The position numbers were made by a program, and so were the translations under genes. Source: Paenibacillus massiliensis subsp. panacisoli DSM 21345 (GTDB lineage: Bacteria > Bacillota > Bacilli > Paenibacillales > Paenibacillaceae). Taken from it: a stretch of 64,000 nucleotides of DNA. Shown here piece after piece: positions 26,186 to 35,193 of this stretch. The DNA is taken from assembly GCF_000426545.1 (NCBI RefSeq), contig NZ_AUFO01000016.1, forward strand, positions 62,001 to 126,000, in the 5' to 3' direction. Every line of letters begins with the position of its first letter. The first letter of the stretch is position 1. The notes beneath the pieces are model-generated. The model was not told where the DNA came from. It made no database searches and was given only the letters and a program-made list of their open reading frames with translations.

Positions 26186-26431
26186 ATGAACAAGTCCATC
26201 AACATCCAAGATACGTTCTTGAACCAACTGCGCAAAGAAACGATTCCTGTAACTGTGTATCTGGTGAACGGATTCCAAGTACGTGGAATTATTAAGGCCT
26301 TTGACAATTTCACAATTATTATCGACTCCGATGGACGTCAGCAAATGATCTACAAACACGCTATTTCGACCTTCACGCCACAGCGCAATGTCTCCTTGAT
26401 GCAGCAGCAGGATTCTAGCAACGAGGGATAA
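26186..26431 (+). CDS. hfq: RNA chaperone Hfq
   Basis: An 81-residue Sm-like protein that forms hexamers and binds small RNAs. Conserved motifs are [29 protein letters not shown] (Sm1) and YKHAIST (Sm2, the YKHAIS motif of bacterial Hfq). The short C-terminus is typical of Gram-positive Hfq. It follows miaA closely and ends before a terminator. Confidence 0.97.
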   Translation: MNKSINIQDTFLNQLRKETIPVTVYLVNGFQVRGIIKAFDNFTIIIDSDGRQQMIYKHAISTFTPQRNVSLMQQQDSSNEG

Positions 26432-26490
26432 GTAGGTCATTTCTGAAACTTTCTAGCTTCACATTGCGTTTAAAAGAATAACAATGAATC

Positions 26491-26520
26491 CGGAGCAACC
26501 TGAAACAAGGTTGTTCTTTT
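26491..26520 (+). terminator. Rho-independent terminator after hfq
   Basis: GAGCAACCT (26493-26501) pairs with AGGTTGTTC (26508-26516) with one G-T pair and is followed by TTTT. It lies about 60 bases after the hfq stop. Confidence 0.75.
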
Positions 26521-26607
26521 CATTCGGAATTCATTGTCTTTGCTAATCGACATGGATTGGAGCAGCAGAGAGAGACATATTTTGTATAGCGAAAGGGAGT
26601 CAGGGTA

Positions 26608-29241
26608 ATGTCAAATGATTCATTGTCCAGATCCGGAAATCGCAACAGACCCAGAACACCTGCCAACCCGAAGCCGAAGGCTAAGAAAAAGAAGATTACA
26701 GGCAAACGTGTGATGTGGACGCTGTTTTTTACAACAGCCTTTGCGGTATTCTGTGCACTGGCCGGATATCTGTTTTTGACCGTAAATGGGGAGAAGCTAT
26801 ACCAGGCTAACCTGGACAAAGTAACGGTGAATCCACCTACGGAGATCTACGACCGAAACGGTAAGCTGATGACAGAGCTATCATACGAAAAAAGTGATCC
26901 CGTCGAGGGGGATGAGATACCGCAGCTATTGAAGGATGCGTTCGTAGCTACTGAAGATAAACGATTTTATGAGCATCAGGGCGTCGATATTTGGGCCATC
27001 GGCCGTGCGGCCGTGCGGGACGTTGTGGCAAGAGCCGCGGTAGAGGGTGGTAGTACGATCACGCAGCAGCTCGCCAAGAACCTGTTCCTGACCCGAGACA
27101 AAACCTTTTTCCGGAAAGCAACCGAGGTCTCCATTGCGATGGCACTAGAACGGGACATGGAGAAGGATCAAATTCTGACCCTGTACCTGAACCGGATCTT
27201 CTTTGGTCATCAACGGGTAGGTATCAAGGCAGCATCGGAGTACTATTTCGGTAAGAGCGACCTCAATCAGCTGGAGCTGTGGGAGATGGCGACACTGGCG
27301 GCAATGCCAAAAGGACCATCCAAATACAATCCATTGTCGAATCCGCAGGATTCCAAGGATCGCAGAGCTGTCGTGCTTACATTGATGCAGGAGCAAGGTT
27401 ATATCACCAAGGAGCAGATGGATGAGGCCAAGGCTGTAGATTATGCATACGAGCCTCCAGCAAGAGAGCAGAAATACCAACCTTTCATTGAGTATGCTCT
27501 GGACGAGGCAGAGGATGTGACGGGGCTTACCCGTGATGATCTGACTGTCGGTGGATACAAAATTTATACGACGATGGATGCCCAGGCGCAGACCGCACTG
27601 GAAAAGGCCTTCAAGGACGATGATTTGTTCGAGAAGAGCAGGGACGAGCAGCCTGTACAGGGCTCCATGGTCATTATGAATAATCAGAACGGTTCTCTGG
27701 CTGCTATTCTAGGGGGGCGTGACTATCAGCGTGGTAATCTGAATCGGGCTACAAGTGTGCGCAGACAGCCTGGTTCGGCACTGAAGCCGATCGTCTCCTA
27801 TGCACCTGCACTGGAGACAGGCAAGTTCAATTCCAACTCCCTGCTGAACAATGAGAAGCAGTGCTTCGGTAACTATTGTCCGAAGAACCTTCATGGATAC
27901 TCGCCAACTGTAGGTATGAAGGAAGCCATTACCAAATCAGAGAATATTCCAGCGGTATGGCTGTTGAATGAAATTGGTGTGAACACAGGCTATACGTTTG
28001 CCCAGAAGCTGGGGATTCAAATGGGCGAAAATGATAAGACCTTGGCCATCGCCTTGGGCGGTATGGAGAAAGGGACCAACACCCTCGAAATGGCGCAGGC
28101 GTACAGCGCATTTGCCAATAAGGGGAAATATCAGCCGGCTTATGCCATTAAGGAAATACGGGATAGCTCTGACTCTGTGCGCTATAAGCATGAATCGAGC
28201 CTGACCGAGGTCATGTCTCCAGCGACGGCTTACTACATGACTGAGATGATGCAGGATGTCGTGAATACAGGCACAGGTAGAAGAGCTAAGATCGATTGGC
28301 CAGTTGCAGGTAAGACGGGTACCACTCAAAGTGGCATTTCGGGCAATAGCGGCAACCGGGATGTATGGTTCGTCGGCTACACACCTGAATACACGGGAGC
28401 TGTGTGGATGGGGTATGATCAACCTGACCGTAACCATATGCTCAAGAACAGCAGTGGTCTGACGGCCCAGTTCTTCGGTCGTGTCATGAGCGAGGCGCTC
28501 AAAGGTCATCCAGTGACTTCCTTTGAGAAGCCGGATGGACTGGAGCCGCCGGAACCCGTGGTAGAAGAGCCGCTGGTGTCCCCGGTTAGCGGACTTGCGG
28601 CAGATTATCGCCCTGAGACACAAATTGTCAACCTGTCCTGGAATTCGTCAGAGACGGAGCAGGTACAATACCGTGTCTATCGGAAGGCTGAGACCGAATC
28701 GGATTTCCGGGGGATTATTGAGGGGTTGTCAGTAACCAATACAGAGGATATTGATGTACCTGAGGGTATGACCTTTGATTACTATGTCGTCGCTTACGAT
28801 GCGGAAGGCAATGAGTCTGATCCGTCCAATACGGTTCGCGTTCAGATTACAGCTGCCGAACCACCTGCACAGGAGCAGCCTGGTGATCTCGAACCGGACC
28901 CTGAGAACCCTGTTCCAGGTGATGGGACACAACCTGGTAACCCGGAGTGGCCGGGAGTACCAGAGGATCCGACTAACGGAGACGGAGCTGGTGTAGAGCA
29001 GCCAGGGGGTACGAATGGGACTGATCCTGTGACTCCTGGTTCCGATAGCGAGATGCCAAGTGATCAGCAAGAGGTTCCTCCAGTAGATCCGGGGAGCACG
29101 AATCCATCCAATGAGCCTGTTCAGGGGGCTCCGGATACAACGGTCAATCCCGGGCCAGAGAATAACGGCAATCACGGTAATGGGAATGGTAACGGAAGAA
29201 GTAACGGAAATGGGAATCAGGGGAATGGCTTCGGGGGCTAA
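26608..29241 (+). CDS. Class A penicillin-binding protein (PBP1A/PonA type)
   Basis: An 877-residue bifunctional peptidoglycan synthase. A basic cytosolic N-terminus leads to a membrane anchor (about 32-55). The glycosyltransferase domain follows, with catalytic Glu in ATEDKRFYEHQGVD (about 112-125) and GGSTITQQLAKN. The transpeptidase domain has serine in PGSALKP (about 390), SEN in TKSENIPAVW and KTG in VAGKTGTTQ (about 566). A fibronectin-III-like domain (about 655-745) precedes a Pro/Glu/Gly-rich tail that ends in NG repeats. It synthesises and cross-links the cell wall outside the membrane. It is monocistronic, between the hfq terminator and its own strong terminator. Confidence 0.94.
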   Translation: MSNDSLSRSGNRNRPRTPANPKPKAKKKKITGKRVMWTLFFTTAFAVFCALAGYLFLTVNGEKLYQANLDKVTVNPPTEIYDRNGKLMTELSYEKSDPVEGDEIPQLLKDAFVATEDKRFYEHQGVDIWAIGRAAVRDVVARAAVEGGSTITQQLAKNLFLTRDKTFFRKATEVSIAMALERDMEKDQILTLYLNRIFFGHQRVGIKAASEYYFGKSDLNQLELWEMATLAAMPKGPSKYNPLSNPQDSKDRRAVVLTLMQEQGYITKEQMDEAKAVDYAYEPPAREQKYQPFIEYALDEAEDVTGLTRDDLTVGGYKIYTTMDAQAQTALEKAFKDDDLFEKSRDEQPVQGSMVIMNNQNGSLAAILGGRDYQRGNLNRATSVRRQPGSALKPIVSYAPALETGKFNSNSLLNNEKQCFGNYCPKNLHGYSPTVGMKEAITKSENIPAVWLLNEIGVNTGYTFAQKLGIQMGENDKTLAIALGGMEKGTNTLEMAQAYSAFANKGKYQPAYAIKEIRDSSDSVRYKHESSLTEVMSPATAYYMTEMMQDVVNTGTGRRAKIDWPVAGKTGTTQSGISGNSGNRDVWFVGYTPEYTGAVWMGYDQPDRNHMLKNSSGLTAQFFGRVMSEALKGHPVTSFEKPDGLEPPEPVVEEPLVSPVSGLAADYRPETQIVNLSWNSSETEQVQYRVYRKAETESDFRGIIEGLSVTNTEDIDVPEGMTFDYYVVAYDAEGNESDPSNTVRVQITAAEPPAQEQPGDLEPDPENPVPGDGTQPGNPEWPGVPEDPTNGDGAGVEQPGGTNGTDPVTPGSDSEMPSDQQEVPPVDPGSTNPSNEPVQGAPDTTVNPGPENNGNHGNGNGNGRSNGNGNQGNGFGG

Positions 29242-29265
29242 GTTGAACTATGAAGTCGAAGATAG

Positions 29266-29306
29266 GAAGGCTACTAAGGTACTTATACCTAGTAGCCTTC
29301 TTTTTT
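29266..29306 (+). terminator. Strong rho-independent terminator after PBP1A gene
   Basis: A stem of about 15 bp (GAAGGCTACTAAGGTA against TACCTAGTAGCCTTC with one bulge) with a 4-base loop and six T. Confidence 0.9.
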
Positions 29307-29382
29307 GTGACAAGCGTCCGCTTTGAGTGTATTGTGCAAATATGGTAAGCTTGAGGTACCAATGTTGGAGAGGAACGTCTAT

Positions 29383-29940
29383 ATGAAGCGTAAATTTGGA
29401 GACCGAGCGAATTGGCGCCGCATTACGAATCGCAAATTCACCTGTCGGTATATTCAGAGTGAAGCGTTCACCGGGTACGTGACTCTATACACAATGCTGA
29501 ACTTGAAGGAGCCATTATGGAAGACGTATGGCAGTCATACGTTCTGTATTGCAGATAAAGGCTATTCTTGGCTGCAATATTATCCTAAAGATGAGCATTA
29601 TGTAGTAACGGCGATGTTCGATGATAAGCATCAGATTGTTGAATGGTATATTGATACCTGCCGCGGTCAAGGAGTCACGGACCAGGGGGTTCCCTGGTTT
29701 GATGATCTGTACCTGGATGTGGTTGTCCTGAGCAATGGCGAGATTTTTTTGGTAGACGAAGATGAACTGGAGGAGGCTCTTGAGAAGGGACATATTTCTG
29801 CAGAGGATGCTGCTCTTGCGGAGCGCACCGCTGCCGACCTGCTCAAGGCCATTGATGCACATGTCTTTCCTTATTTCAAGATGTCGCTTCAGCATCGTGC
29901 GGAGTGGTTTCACAATGGAGAGTTCAGGAGGAGGCAATGA
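29383..29940 (+). CDS. DUF402 domain protein (YgaC/FomD-like nucleotide phosphatase candidate)
   Basis: A 185-residue cytosolic protein of the DUF402 family. The core contains LWKTYGSHTFCIADKGYSWLQYYPKDEHY, followed by the family hallmark WYIDTCRGQGVTDQGVPWFDDLYLDVVV, DEDELEEAL and a C-terminal helix. Some DUF402 members (for example FomD, and Ntdp/YgaC-type proteins) hydrolyse nucleotide phosphates using two metal ions bound by conserved Asp/Glu; those acidic residues are present here. The frame starts further upstream at 29323, but GGAGAGG at 29367-29373 supports ATG 29383. It overlaps the next gene by four bases. Confidence 0.8.
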   Translation: MKRKFGDRANWRRITNRKFTCRYIQSEAFTGYVTLYTMLNLKEPLWKTYGSHTFCIADKGYSWLQYYPKDEHYVVTAMFDDKHQIVEWYIDTCRGQGVTDQGVPWFDDLYLDVVVLSNGEIFLVDEDELEEALEKGHISAEDAALAERTAADLLKAIDAHVFPYFKMSLQHRAEWFHNGEFRRRQ

Positions 29941-30599
29941 AGAATTTACTGCGCAAGCACAGCTCCTCCATAGTTAACGTGAGTGAACCATCCACTACCA
30001 GTCCGCGCACCAAGCGCTGGCGTGTTATTGCTGTGATTATTCTCGTTGGCGGTGTATTGTGGGCCAGCAGCTTCATCTGGAGAATGAACACAGCTGAGAG
30101 CACGGCAAATCTTGTGACTGCGGATGTTGGGATCGTGCTGGGAGCGTCAATGTGGGGAGATGCTCCCAGCCCTGGTCTGAAGGAACGGCTAGAAGAGGCC
30201 AGGCTACTATATGAGAGTGGACAGGTCCCGAGGCTGATTGTAAGTGGTGGTCTGGATGATCCATCATTTCGCTATACAGAAGCAGAAGGGATGCAACGAT
30301 ATTTGATCCAGCATGGCATTCCTGAGGAGCATATCCTACTTGAAAATGAAGCAACCAGTACGTATGAGAATTTACTGCTGAGTCAGCAGATTATGAAAGA
30401 CCATGGCTATAGGACGGCCATTATCGTGACACATACTTACCACGGTCCCAGAGCTATGGAGATCGCACGTGCCCTTGATTACAAGAATCCACAATTGTCT
30501 CTTACCGATACGAAGGTTCTTTCTCCGATCGTGCATCAGGGACGAGAGGTGCTGGCTTATGCCAAATGGACCCTTCAGCGCATGTTGCTTGCGGTCTGA
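29937..30599 (+). CDS. YdcF/SanA family (DUF218) membrane-anchored protein
   Basis: A 220-residue protein with a single N-terminal transmembrane helix (VIAVIILVGGVLWASSFIW) and an external DUF218 domain. Conserved elements are VGIVLGASMWGDAPSPGLKERLEEA, LIVSGG, TEAEGMQRYLIQHGIPEEHILLENEATSTYENL and IIVTHTYHGPRA. Family members such as SanA/ElyC influence envelope integrity in enteric bacteria; the function here is not known. Start ATG 29937 overlaps the DUF402 stop (ATGA) with GGAGGAGG just upstream, so the two are translationally coupled. Confidence 0.85.
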   Translation: MKNLLRKHSSSIVNVSEPSTTSPRTKRWRVIAVIILVGGVLWASSFIWRMNTAESTANLVTADVGIVLGASMWGDAPSPGLKERLEEARLLYESGQVPRLIVSGGLDDPSFRYTEAEGMQRYLIQHGIPEEHILLENEATSTYENLLLSQQIMKDHGYRTAIIVTHTYHGPRAMEIARALDYKNPQLSLTDTKVLSPIVHQGREVLAYAKWTLQRMLLAV

Positions 30600-30748
30600 A
30601 CTTATGTTTTCTTGGATCATAGGTGGTGCGAGCCTGAATTGGCTTCGCCCTGCCTCGTGCCATGAACAAAACTGCTAATATGGACATGCACCACTGAATA
30701 CATTGATTAAAGGGACGGTACCCGATCAAATGTCGAGGTGATGGATGC

Positions 30749-31717
30749 ATGAACGGACGGGGAATGGCAGCAGGTAAACAAGCTGCGGAACGGCCTTCCA
30801 GGCAGATCAATGTCGTAATACGCAGCCAGGAGCCTCAGAATTCTATAGAAGCTGCTGCTGTAGCGCTACCTGCCAAGGAATTGCCACAGCATGCTCTGTA
30901 TCAGGAGATCCGCAAAGAGCTGGATCAGCTCGTTGGTCTGGATAACATCAAAGAACTGGTGTTTGAAATTTATGCTTTCTTGCAAATTGCGCATATGCGT
31001 GCAGACGCAGGACTGCTGAGCGATGCACACGTCTATCATATGATATTCAAAGGTAACCCAGGCACGGGGAAGACGACGGTGGCCCGGATCGTTGCCAAGA
31101 TGATGCAGCGGCTTGGTGTATTATCCAAGGGGCATCTGATTGAAGCGGAGCGTGCGGACCTGGTTGGGGAATATATCGGGCATACAGCTCAGAAGACCCG
31201 CGATTTAGTAAAAAAAGCCATGGGCGGCATATTGTTTGTGGATGAAGCCTATAGCTTGGCGCGAGGCGGAGAAAAGGATTTTGGCAAGGAAGCCATTGAT
31301 ACCTTGGTAAAAGCGATGGAGGACCAGAAAAATCAGTTTATTCTGATCCTGGCAGGCTACTCCGGGGAGATGGATTTCTTTCTGCATACGAATCCTGGAT
31401 TACCTTCGCGTTTTCCCATTCAAATGGAATTCCCAGATTATACTGTGGACCAGTTGATTCAAATCTGTGAGCTGATGGCCAAGGATCGGGATTATATTTT
31501 GCTCCCCCAAAGCATACTAAAAATGAAGCAGCATTTAATGTCTGCAAAGCAGGAAAGTCTCCACGCGTTCAGTAATGCGCGCTATGTCCGCAATGTCATT
31601 GAACGTTCTATTCGTCATCAAGCGGTTCGATTATTGAATCAGTATGCTAGCGGTCAGCCCGGCAAGCTGGAATTGATGACGCTACGTCCGGAGGATTTGA
31701 AAATATCCAACGATTAG
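30749..31717 (+). CDS. spoVK: Stage V sporulation protein K, AAA+ ATPase
   Basis: A 322-residue AAA+ protein of the CbxX/CfqX type required for spore maturation in B. subtilis. Walker A FKGNPGTGKTTVAR is near residue 102. Walker B is GGILFVDEAYSLARGGEKDFGKEAI, with sensor and arginine-finger regions ILAGYSGEMDFFLHTNPGLPSRFP. The first 60 residues are variable. GAGGTG at 30735-30740 lies eight bases before ATG 30749. The order spoVK - hflX - ynbB - glnR - glnA is the same as in B. subtilis. Confidence 0.94.
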   Translation: MNGRGMAAGKQAAERPSRQINVVIRSQEPQNSIEAAAVALPAKELPQHALYQEIRKELDQLVGLDNIKELVFEIYAFLQIAHMRADAGLLSDAHVYHMIFKGNPGTGKTTVARIVAKMMQRLGVLSKGHLIEAERADLVGEYIGHTAQKTRDLVKKAMGGILFVDEAYSLARGGEKDFGKEAIDTLVKAMEDQKNQFILILAGYSGEMDFFLHTNPGLPSRFPIQMEFPDYTVDQLIQICELMAKDRDYILLPQSILKMKQHLMSAKQESLHAFSNARYVRNVIERSIRHQAVRLLNQYASGQPGKLELMTLRPEDLKISND

Positions 31718-31928
31718 GCGATAATGAGGGTTTAGGCACAAGTGTTCTATAAATACAGTAATGATCGGGCGTATGAGTAATAAGGAAGCAGTTAATAATC
31801 TCTTAGTAATAGCTTGCTGTAACTGTGTAGTATCATCAAACAGAGTAATATGACCGATGAATAGGATGTATGAGGGTCAGAAATGGGTCAAGCGTGCCCA
31901 AATAACAATCATATCTCTAAAGCCTGAG

Positions 31929-31950
31929 CCGACCTGGATAAGGTCGGTTT
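31929..31950 (+). terminator. Hairpin between spoVK and hflX, weak terminator
   Basis: CCGACCT (31929-31935) and AGGTCGG (31941-31947) form a perfect 7-bp stem with a 5-base loop and only three T after it. It could end spoVK transcription or attenuate hflX. The rest of the 291-base gap shows no clear promoter. Confidence 0.45.
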
Positions 31951-32008
31951 CTGCTCGGATATTGAAATTGAAACGAACATTGCAGCAAGAGGAGCTGAAC
32001 AAGCATAG

Positions 32009-33295
32009 ATGAGTAACCAAACTTTTGATACACAAACAGATATTAAGGATCGTGCAGTCCTGGTCAGCCTGATCACGGATGAAGTGAAGCGTACCGGCGT
32101 CGATCCCCAATATTCTCTGGATGAGCTGGTGAAGCTGGCAGAGACGGCGGGGGTAGAAGTATTAAGTGTAATGAGCCAAAACCGGGAGACAAGGGATACA
32201 AAATGGTTCATCGGTAAAGGGAAAGTGGAGGAGCTGCGGGCCATTGCGGATACACTTGGTGCGACTACGGCCATCTTTGATCAGGAGCTGTCCGGTGCCC
32301 AGGTGCGAAATCTGGAGGAAAGTCTGGACCTGAAGATCATTGATCGTACGCAGCTCATTTTGGATATATTCGCGCAGCGGGCCAACACGCGTGAAGGGAT
32401 CATACAGGTTGAGCTTGCCCAGCTCTCCTACCTGCTACCGCGTTTGTCGGGACAAGGTAAAAACCTCTCCAGACTTGGAGGGGGAATTGGAACACGGGGG
32501 CCTGGTGAAAGCAAGCTGGAGACAGACCGACGTCATATTCGTGACCGGATCGGAGAGCTAAAGCGTCAATTGGAAGAGGTTACACGGCATCGGCGACTGC
32601 ATCGAGAGAGAAGGCAAAAAAGCGGAGTCATTCAGGTGGCACTGGTGGGGTACACGAATGCGGGGAAATCAACATTACTCAAGCAGCTCACTGCAGCGGA
32701 TGTGTATATTGAGAATCAGCTTTTTGCTACGCTTGATCCTACCTCTCGGAATATGGAATTGCCAAGTGGAAAGGAAATTGTACTGACGGACACGGTTGGC
32801 TTCATTCAGAACCTTCCACATGATCTAGTGGCGGCATTTCGTGCGACACTAGAAGAGGTTAATGAGGCGAACCTGATTCTCCATGTGGTGGATGCTTCGT
32901 CTGACATGAGAGATGATCAGATGAAGGTGGTACAGAACATCCTGCAGGATCTGGGTGCAGCAGACAAACCGCAGCTGGTGTTGTTCAACAAGAAGGATGC
33001 CTGCTCACCTGAGCAGCTGGAAATGCTTCCGGCAGGTCCTGAATATGTGAAGCTCAGTGCTTTTGATGAAGCGGATTTGTTGAAGGTTCGGGAGATGATT
33101 CAGGAGCATCTTACTGGGGATACCGTAGTGTACAAAATTCCAGCGGAGCGAGGAGATCTGACGTCGGTCATCTATCGCGTCGGGGATGTCATTCGGACGG
33201 AATATGAAGAGAATGATGTGATATATGAGGTTCGATTGCAGAAAAGCGAGTATGAAAAATACGGCTATGCTTTGCGAGAATTTACAATGGCATAA
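32009..33295 (+). CDS. hflX: GTPase HflX, ribosome-associated
   Basis: A 428-residue GTPase that splits and rescues stalled ribosomes in other bacteria. The N-terminal HflX domain includes WFIGKGKVEELR, FDQELSGAQVRNLE, DRTQLILDIFAQRA and LGGGIGTRGPGESKLETDRR. The G domain has G1 GYTNAGKST (about 214), G3 DTVGFIQNLPHDLV, G4 NKKD and G5 SAF. The ribosome site is poor: GAGGAG lies about 14 bases before ATG 32009 and no better in-frame start is visible. The gene is ynbA of B. subtilis. Confidence 0.94.
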   Translation: MSNQTFDTQTDIKDRAVLVSLITDEVKRTGVDPQYSLDELVKLAETAGVEVLSVMSQNRETRDTKWFIGKGKVEELRAIADTLGATTAIFDQELSGAQVRNLEESLDLKIIDRTQLILDIFAQRANTREGIIQVELAQLSYLLPRLSGQGKNLSRLGGGIGTRGPGESKLETDRRHIRDRIGELKRQLEEVTRHRRLHRERRQKSGVIQVALVGYTNAGKSTLLKQLTAADVYIENQLFATLDPTSRNMELPSGKEIVLTDTVGFIQNLPHDLVAAFRATLEEVNEANLILHVVDASSDMRDDQMKVVQNILQDLGAADKPQLVLFNKKDACSPEQLEMLPAGPEYVKLSAFDEADLLKVREMIQEHLTGDTVVYKIPAERGDLTSVIYRVGDVIRTEYEENDVIYEVRLQKSEYEKYGYALREFTMA

Positions 33296-33396
33296 CATGA
33301 AATGAAAGTTATTTACATTATAGGCTGTCAAGAAAATGACATGACGAGGTATACTCTTCGTCAGCTTGAGGGGCAAAAAGGGGATTGAGGTTAAGG

Positions 33397-34650
33397 ATGG
33401 TTCTTTTTTCACCAGAGATTGAACAGGTCAAGAAACGGGTAGAGGAGAAGATTCAGGGGAGATTACGGGAGATTGACAGCATTGTGGACCTGAATCAGTG
33501 GAAGGTCATCGAGGCGTTCCAACGGCATCAGGTGAGTGATTTTCATTTTGCCAATTCGACGGGATATGCGTATAACGATCGTGGGCGAGAGGTGCTCGAC
33601 CTTGTGTATGCGGATGTATTCGGGGCAGAAGCTGCCCTGGTTAGACCGCATTTTGCATCTGGCACGCATACGATCGCAACAGCGTTGTTCGGTGTGCTAC
33701 GTCCTGGCGATGAGCTGCTGTACATCACTGGGCGTCCATATGACACTTTACACAAGGTTATTGGTCACGAGAATGATGGGACGGGCTCACTAGCAGACTT
33801 CGGAATTCGTTATCGTGAAGTGGCTCTTCAGGCAGGTGGAGAGATAGACTGGTCAGCCGTACAGCAGGCGATCAGCCCAGCAACAAAGGTCATCGGTATT
33901 CAACGTTCACGGGGCTATGACTGGCGAGCGTCCTTCACAGTTGCTCAGATTGCTGAGATGATTCAGCAGGTGAAGGAAATGAAACCGGACGTAGTAGTCT
34001 TCGTAGATAACTGCTACGGGGAATTTACGGAGAAGCAAGAGCCTACGGATGTTGGTGCCGATCTGATGGCGGGCTCGTTGATCAAAAATCCGGGGGGCGG
34101 AATAGCGGAGACCGGAGGCTACATATGTGGTAAAAAGGAATACGTGGAGCTGGCGGCTTATCGCTTGACTGCACCAGGGATTGGCTCAGAGGTTGGGGCT
34201 ATGCTGGGGACCACGAGACATATTTATCAGGGTTTGTTCTTGGCGCCTACCTTAGTCGGGCAAGCTGTAAAGGGAAGTATTTTCGCAGCAGCTGTGTTTG
34301 AGGAAGTGGGCTTCGAATCCAAACCAGGCTGGCAGGAGCAAAGGACTGATCTCATCCAAGCTGTTTCTTTCACTGGTGCTGAGCATCTCATTGCATTCGT
34401 ACAGGGAATACAACGTGCTGCAGCTGTGGATAGTCATGTGGTGCCGGAGCCTTGGGACATGCCTGGCTATGAGCATCCTGTCATTATGGCGGCAGGGACC
34501 TTTATTCAAGGAGGTAGCCTGGAATTATCCGCTGATGCGCCGATTAGAGCGCCTTATATCGGTTATATGCAAGGAGGACTTACCTATTCCCACGTCAAAT
34601 TTGGTGTTCTAATGGCACTGCAAACGATGAAGGATCGTAATTTACTGTGA
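33397..34650 (+). CDS. ynbB: YnbB: PLP-dependent methionine gamma-lyase family (aluminium resistance protein-like)
   Basis: A 417-residue fold-type I PLP enzyme. The cofactor-binding region includes VVFVDNCYGEFTEKQEP (the Asp that contacts the pyridine) and the Schiff-base lysine in GSLIKNPGGG. N-terminal FHFANSTGYAYNDRGRE and ALVRPHFASGTHTI are typical for the YnbB family. The true substrate is not known; methionine gamma-lyase is the family label. The frame opens at TTG 33385, but GATTGAGG at 33383-33390 fits ATG 33397. The stop codon lies within the GlnR operator of the next operon. Confidence 0.9.
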   Translation: MVLFSPEIEQVKKRVEEKIQGRLREIDSIVDLNQWKVIEAFQRHQVSDFHFANSTGYAYNDRGREVLDLVYADVFGAEAALVRPHFASGTHTIATALFGVLRPGDELLYITGRPYDTLHKVIGHENDGTGSLADFGIRYREVALQAGGEIDWSAVQQAISPATKVIGIQRSRGYDWRASFTVAQIAEMIQQVKEMKPDVVVFVDNCYGEFTEKQEPTDVGADLMAGSLIKNPGGGIAETGGYICGKKEYVELAAYRLTAPGIGSEVGAMLGTTRHIYQGLFLAPTLVGQAVKGSIFAAAVFEEVGFESKPGWQEQRTDLIQAVSFTGAEHLIAFVQGIQRAAAVDSHVVPEPWDMPGYEHPVIMAAGTFIQGGSLELSADAPIRAPYIGYMQGGLTYSHVKFGVLMALQTMKDRNLL

Positions 34651-34662
34651 GTTTACCTAACA
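34646..34662 (+). promoter_or_regulatory. GlnR/TnrA-type operator upstream of glnRA
   Basis: TGTGAGTTTACCTAACA matches the GlnR/TnrA consensus TGTNA-N7-TNACA at every defined position. It overlaps the end of ynbB and lies five bases before the -35 box of glnR, where the upstream operator lies in B. subtilis glnRA. A degenerate second half-match (CATCAGATAAATGTACA, 34679-34695) covers the spacer and -10. Confidence 0.85.
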
Positions 34663-34667
34663 TATCA

Positions 34668-34697
34668 TTGACATTTTGCATCAGATAAATGTACAAT
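34668..34697 (+). promoter_or_regulatory. Sigma-A promoter of glnRA
   Basis: TTGACA (34668-34673) and TACAAT (34692-34697) with an 18-bp spacer, 37 bases before the glnR start. It is flanked by the GlnR box, so glutamine-dependent repression is expected. Confidence 0.85.
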
Positions 34698-34733
34698 GAG
34701 GTGAAGAAAAGATCACTGGAAGGTTGATGAACG

Positions 34734-35144
34734 ATGGGTGACGAAATTCGCAGAAATATGGCCTTATTTCCAATCGGAATCGTTATGAAGCTGACAGATC
34801 TGTCAGCAAGGCAGATTCGTTATTATGAACAGCACAGTCTGATTGTTCCGGCACGTACGTCCGGTAATCAGCGCCTTTTCTCATTCAATGATGTAGAGCG
34901 TTTGCTTGAAATCAAAGCACTGATTGAGAAAGGGGTTAATATCGCAGGCATTAAGCAGGTAATGAACCCTGTCTCCAAAGAATCTGAGGAAGCAACGGTA
35001 ATTACGGCTGATACTGAGGTCAAGCGTCGGGAGCTGTCGGACACGCAGCTGCACCGCTTGCTGAAGCAGCAGCTCGTTGCAGGGAAGAGACCAGGTCAGG
35101 TCTCCATGATTCAGGGTGAGCTGTCCAGGTTTTTTAATAAATAA
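34734..35144 (+). CDS. glnR: Nitrogen regulator GlnR (MerR family)
   Basis: A 136-residue MerR-family repressor. The winged-helix DNA-binding domain runs from FPIGIVMKLTDLSARQIRYYEQHSLIVPARTSGNQRLFSFNDVERLLEI to about residue 80. The C-terminal tail (HRLLKQQLVAGKRPGQVSMIQGELSRFF) is the segment through which feedback-inhibited glutamine synthetase controls GlnR in Bacillus. It lies 49 bases before glnA behind a consensus GlnR operator, so the operon is autorepressed. Confidence 0.96.
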   Translation: MGDEIRRNMALFPIGIVMKLTDLSARQIRYYEQHSLIVPARTSGNQRLFSFNDVERLLEIKALIEKGVNIAGIKQVMNPVSKESEEATVITADTEVKRRELSDTQLHRLLKQQLVAGKRPGQVSMIQGELSRFFNK

Positions 35145-35193
35145 TTAGCTATTATACTCCATTACATGATAAGAGAGAAAAGGAGAGGTTACA

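Noticed and set aside
33326-33341. TGTCAAGAAAATGACA upstream of ynbB as a second GlnR/TnrA site
   Set aside because: The half sites TGTCA/TGACA fit, but the spacing is six instead of seven bases, so the helical phase differs from the GlnR consensus. Kept only as a curiosity.
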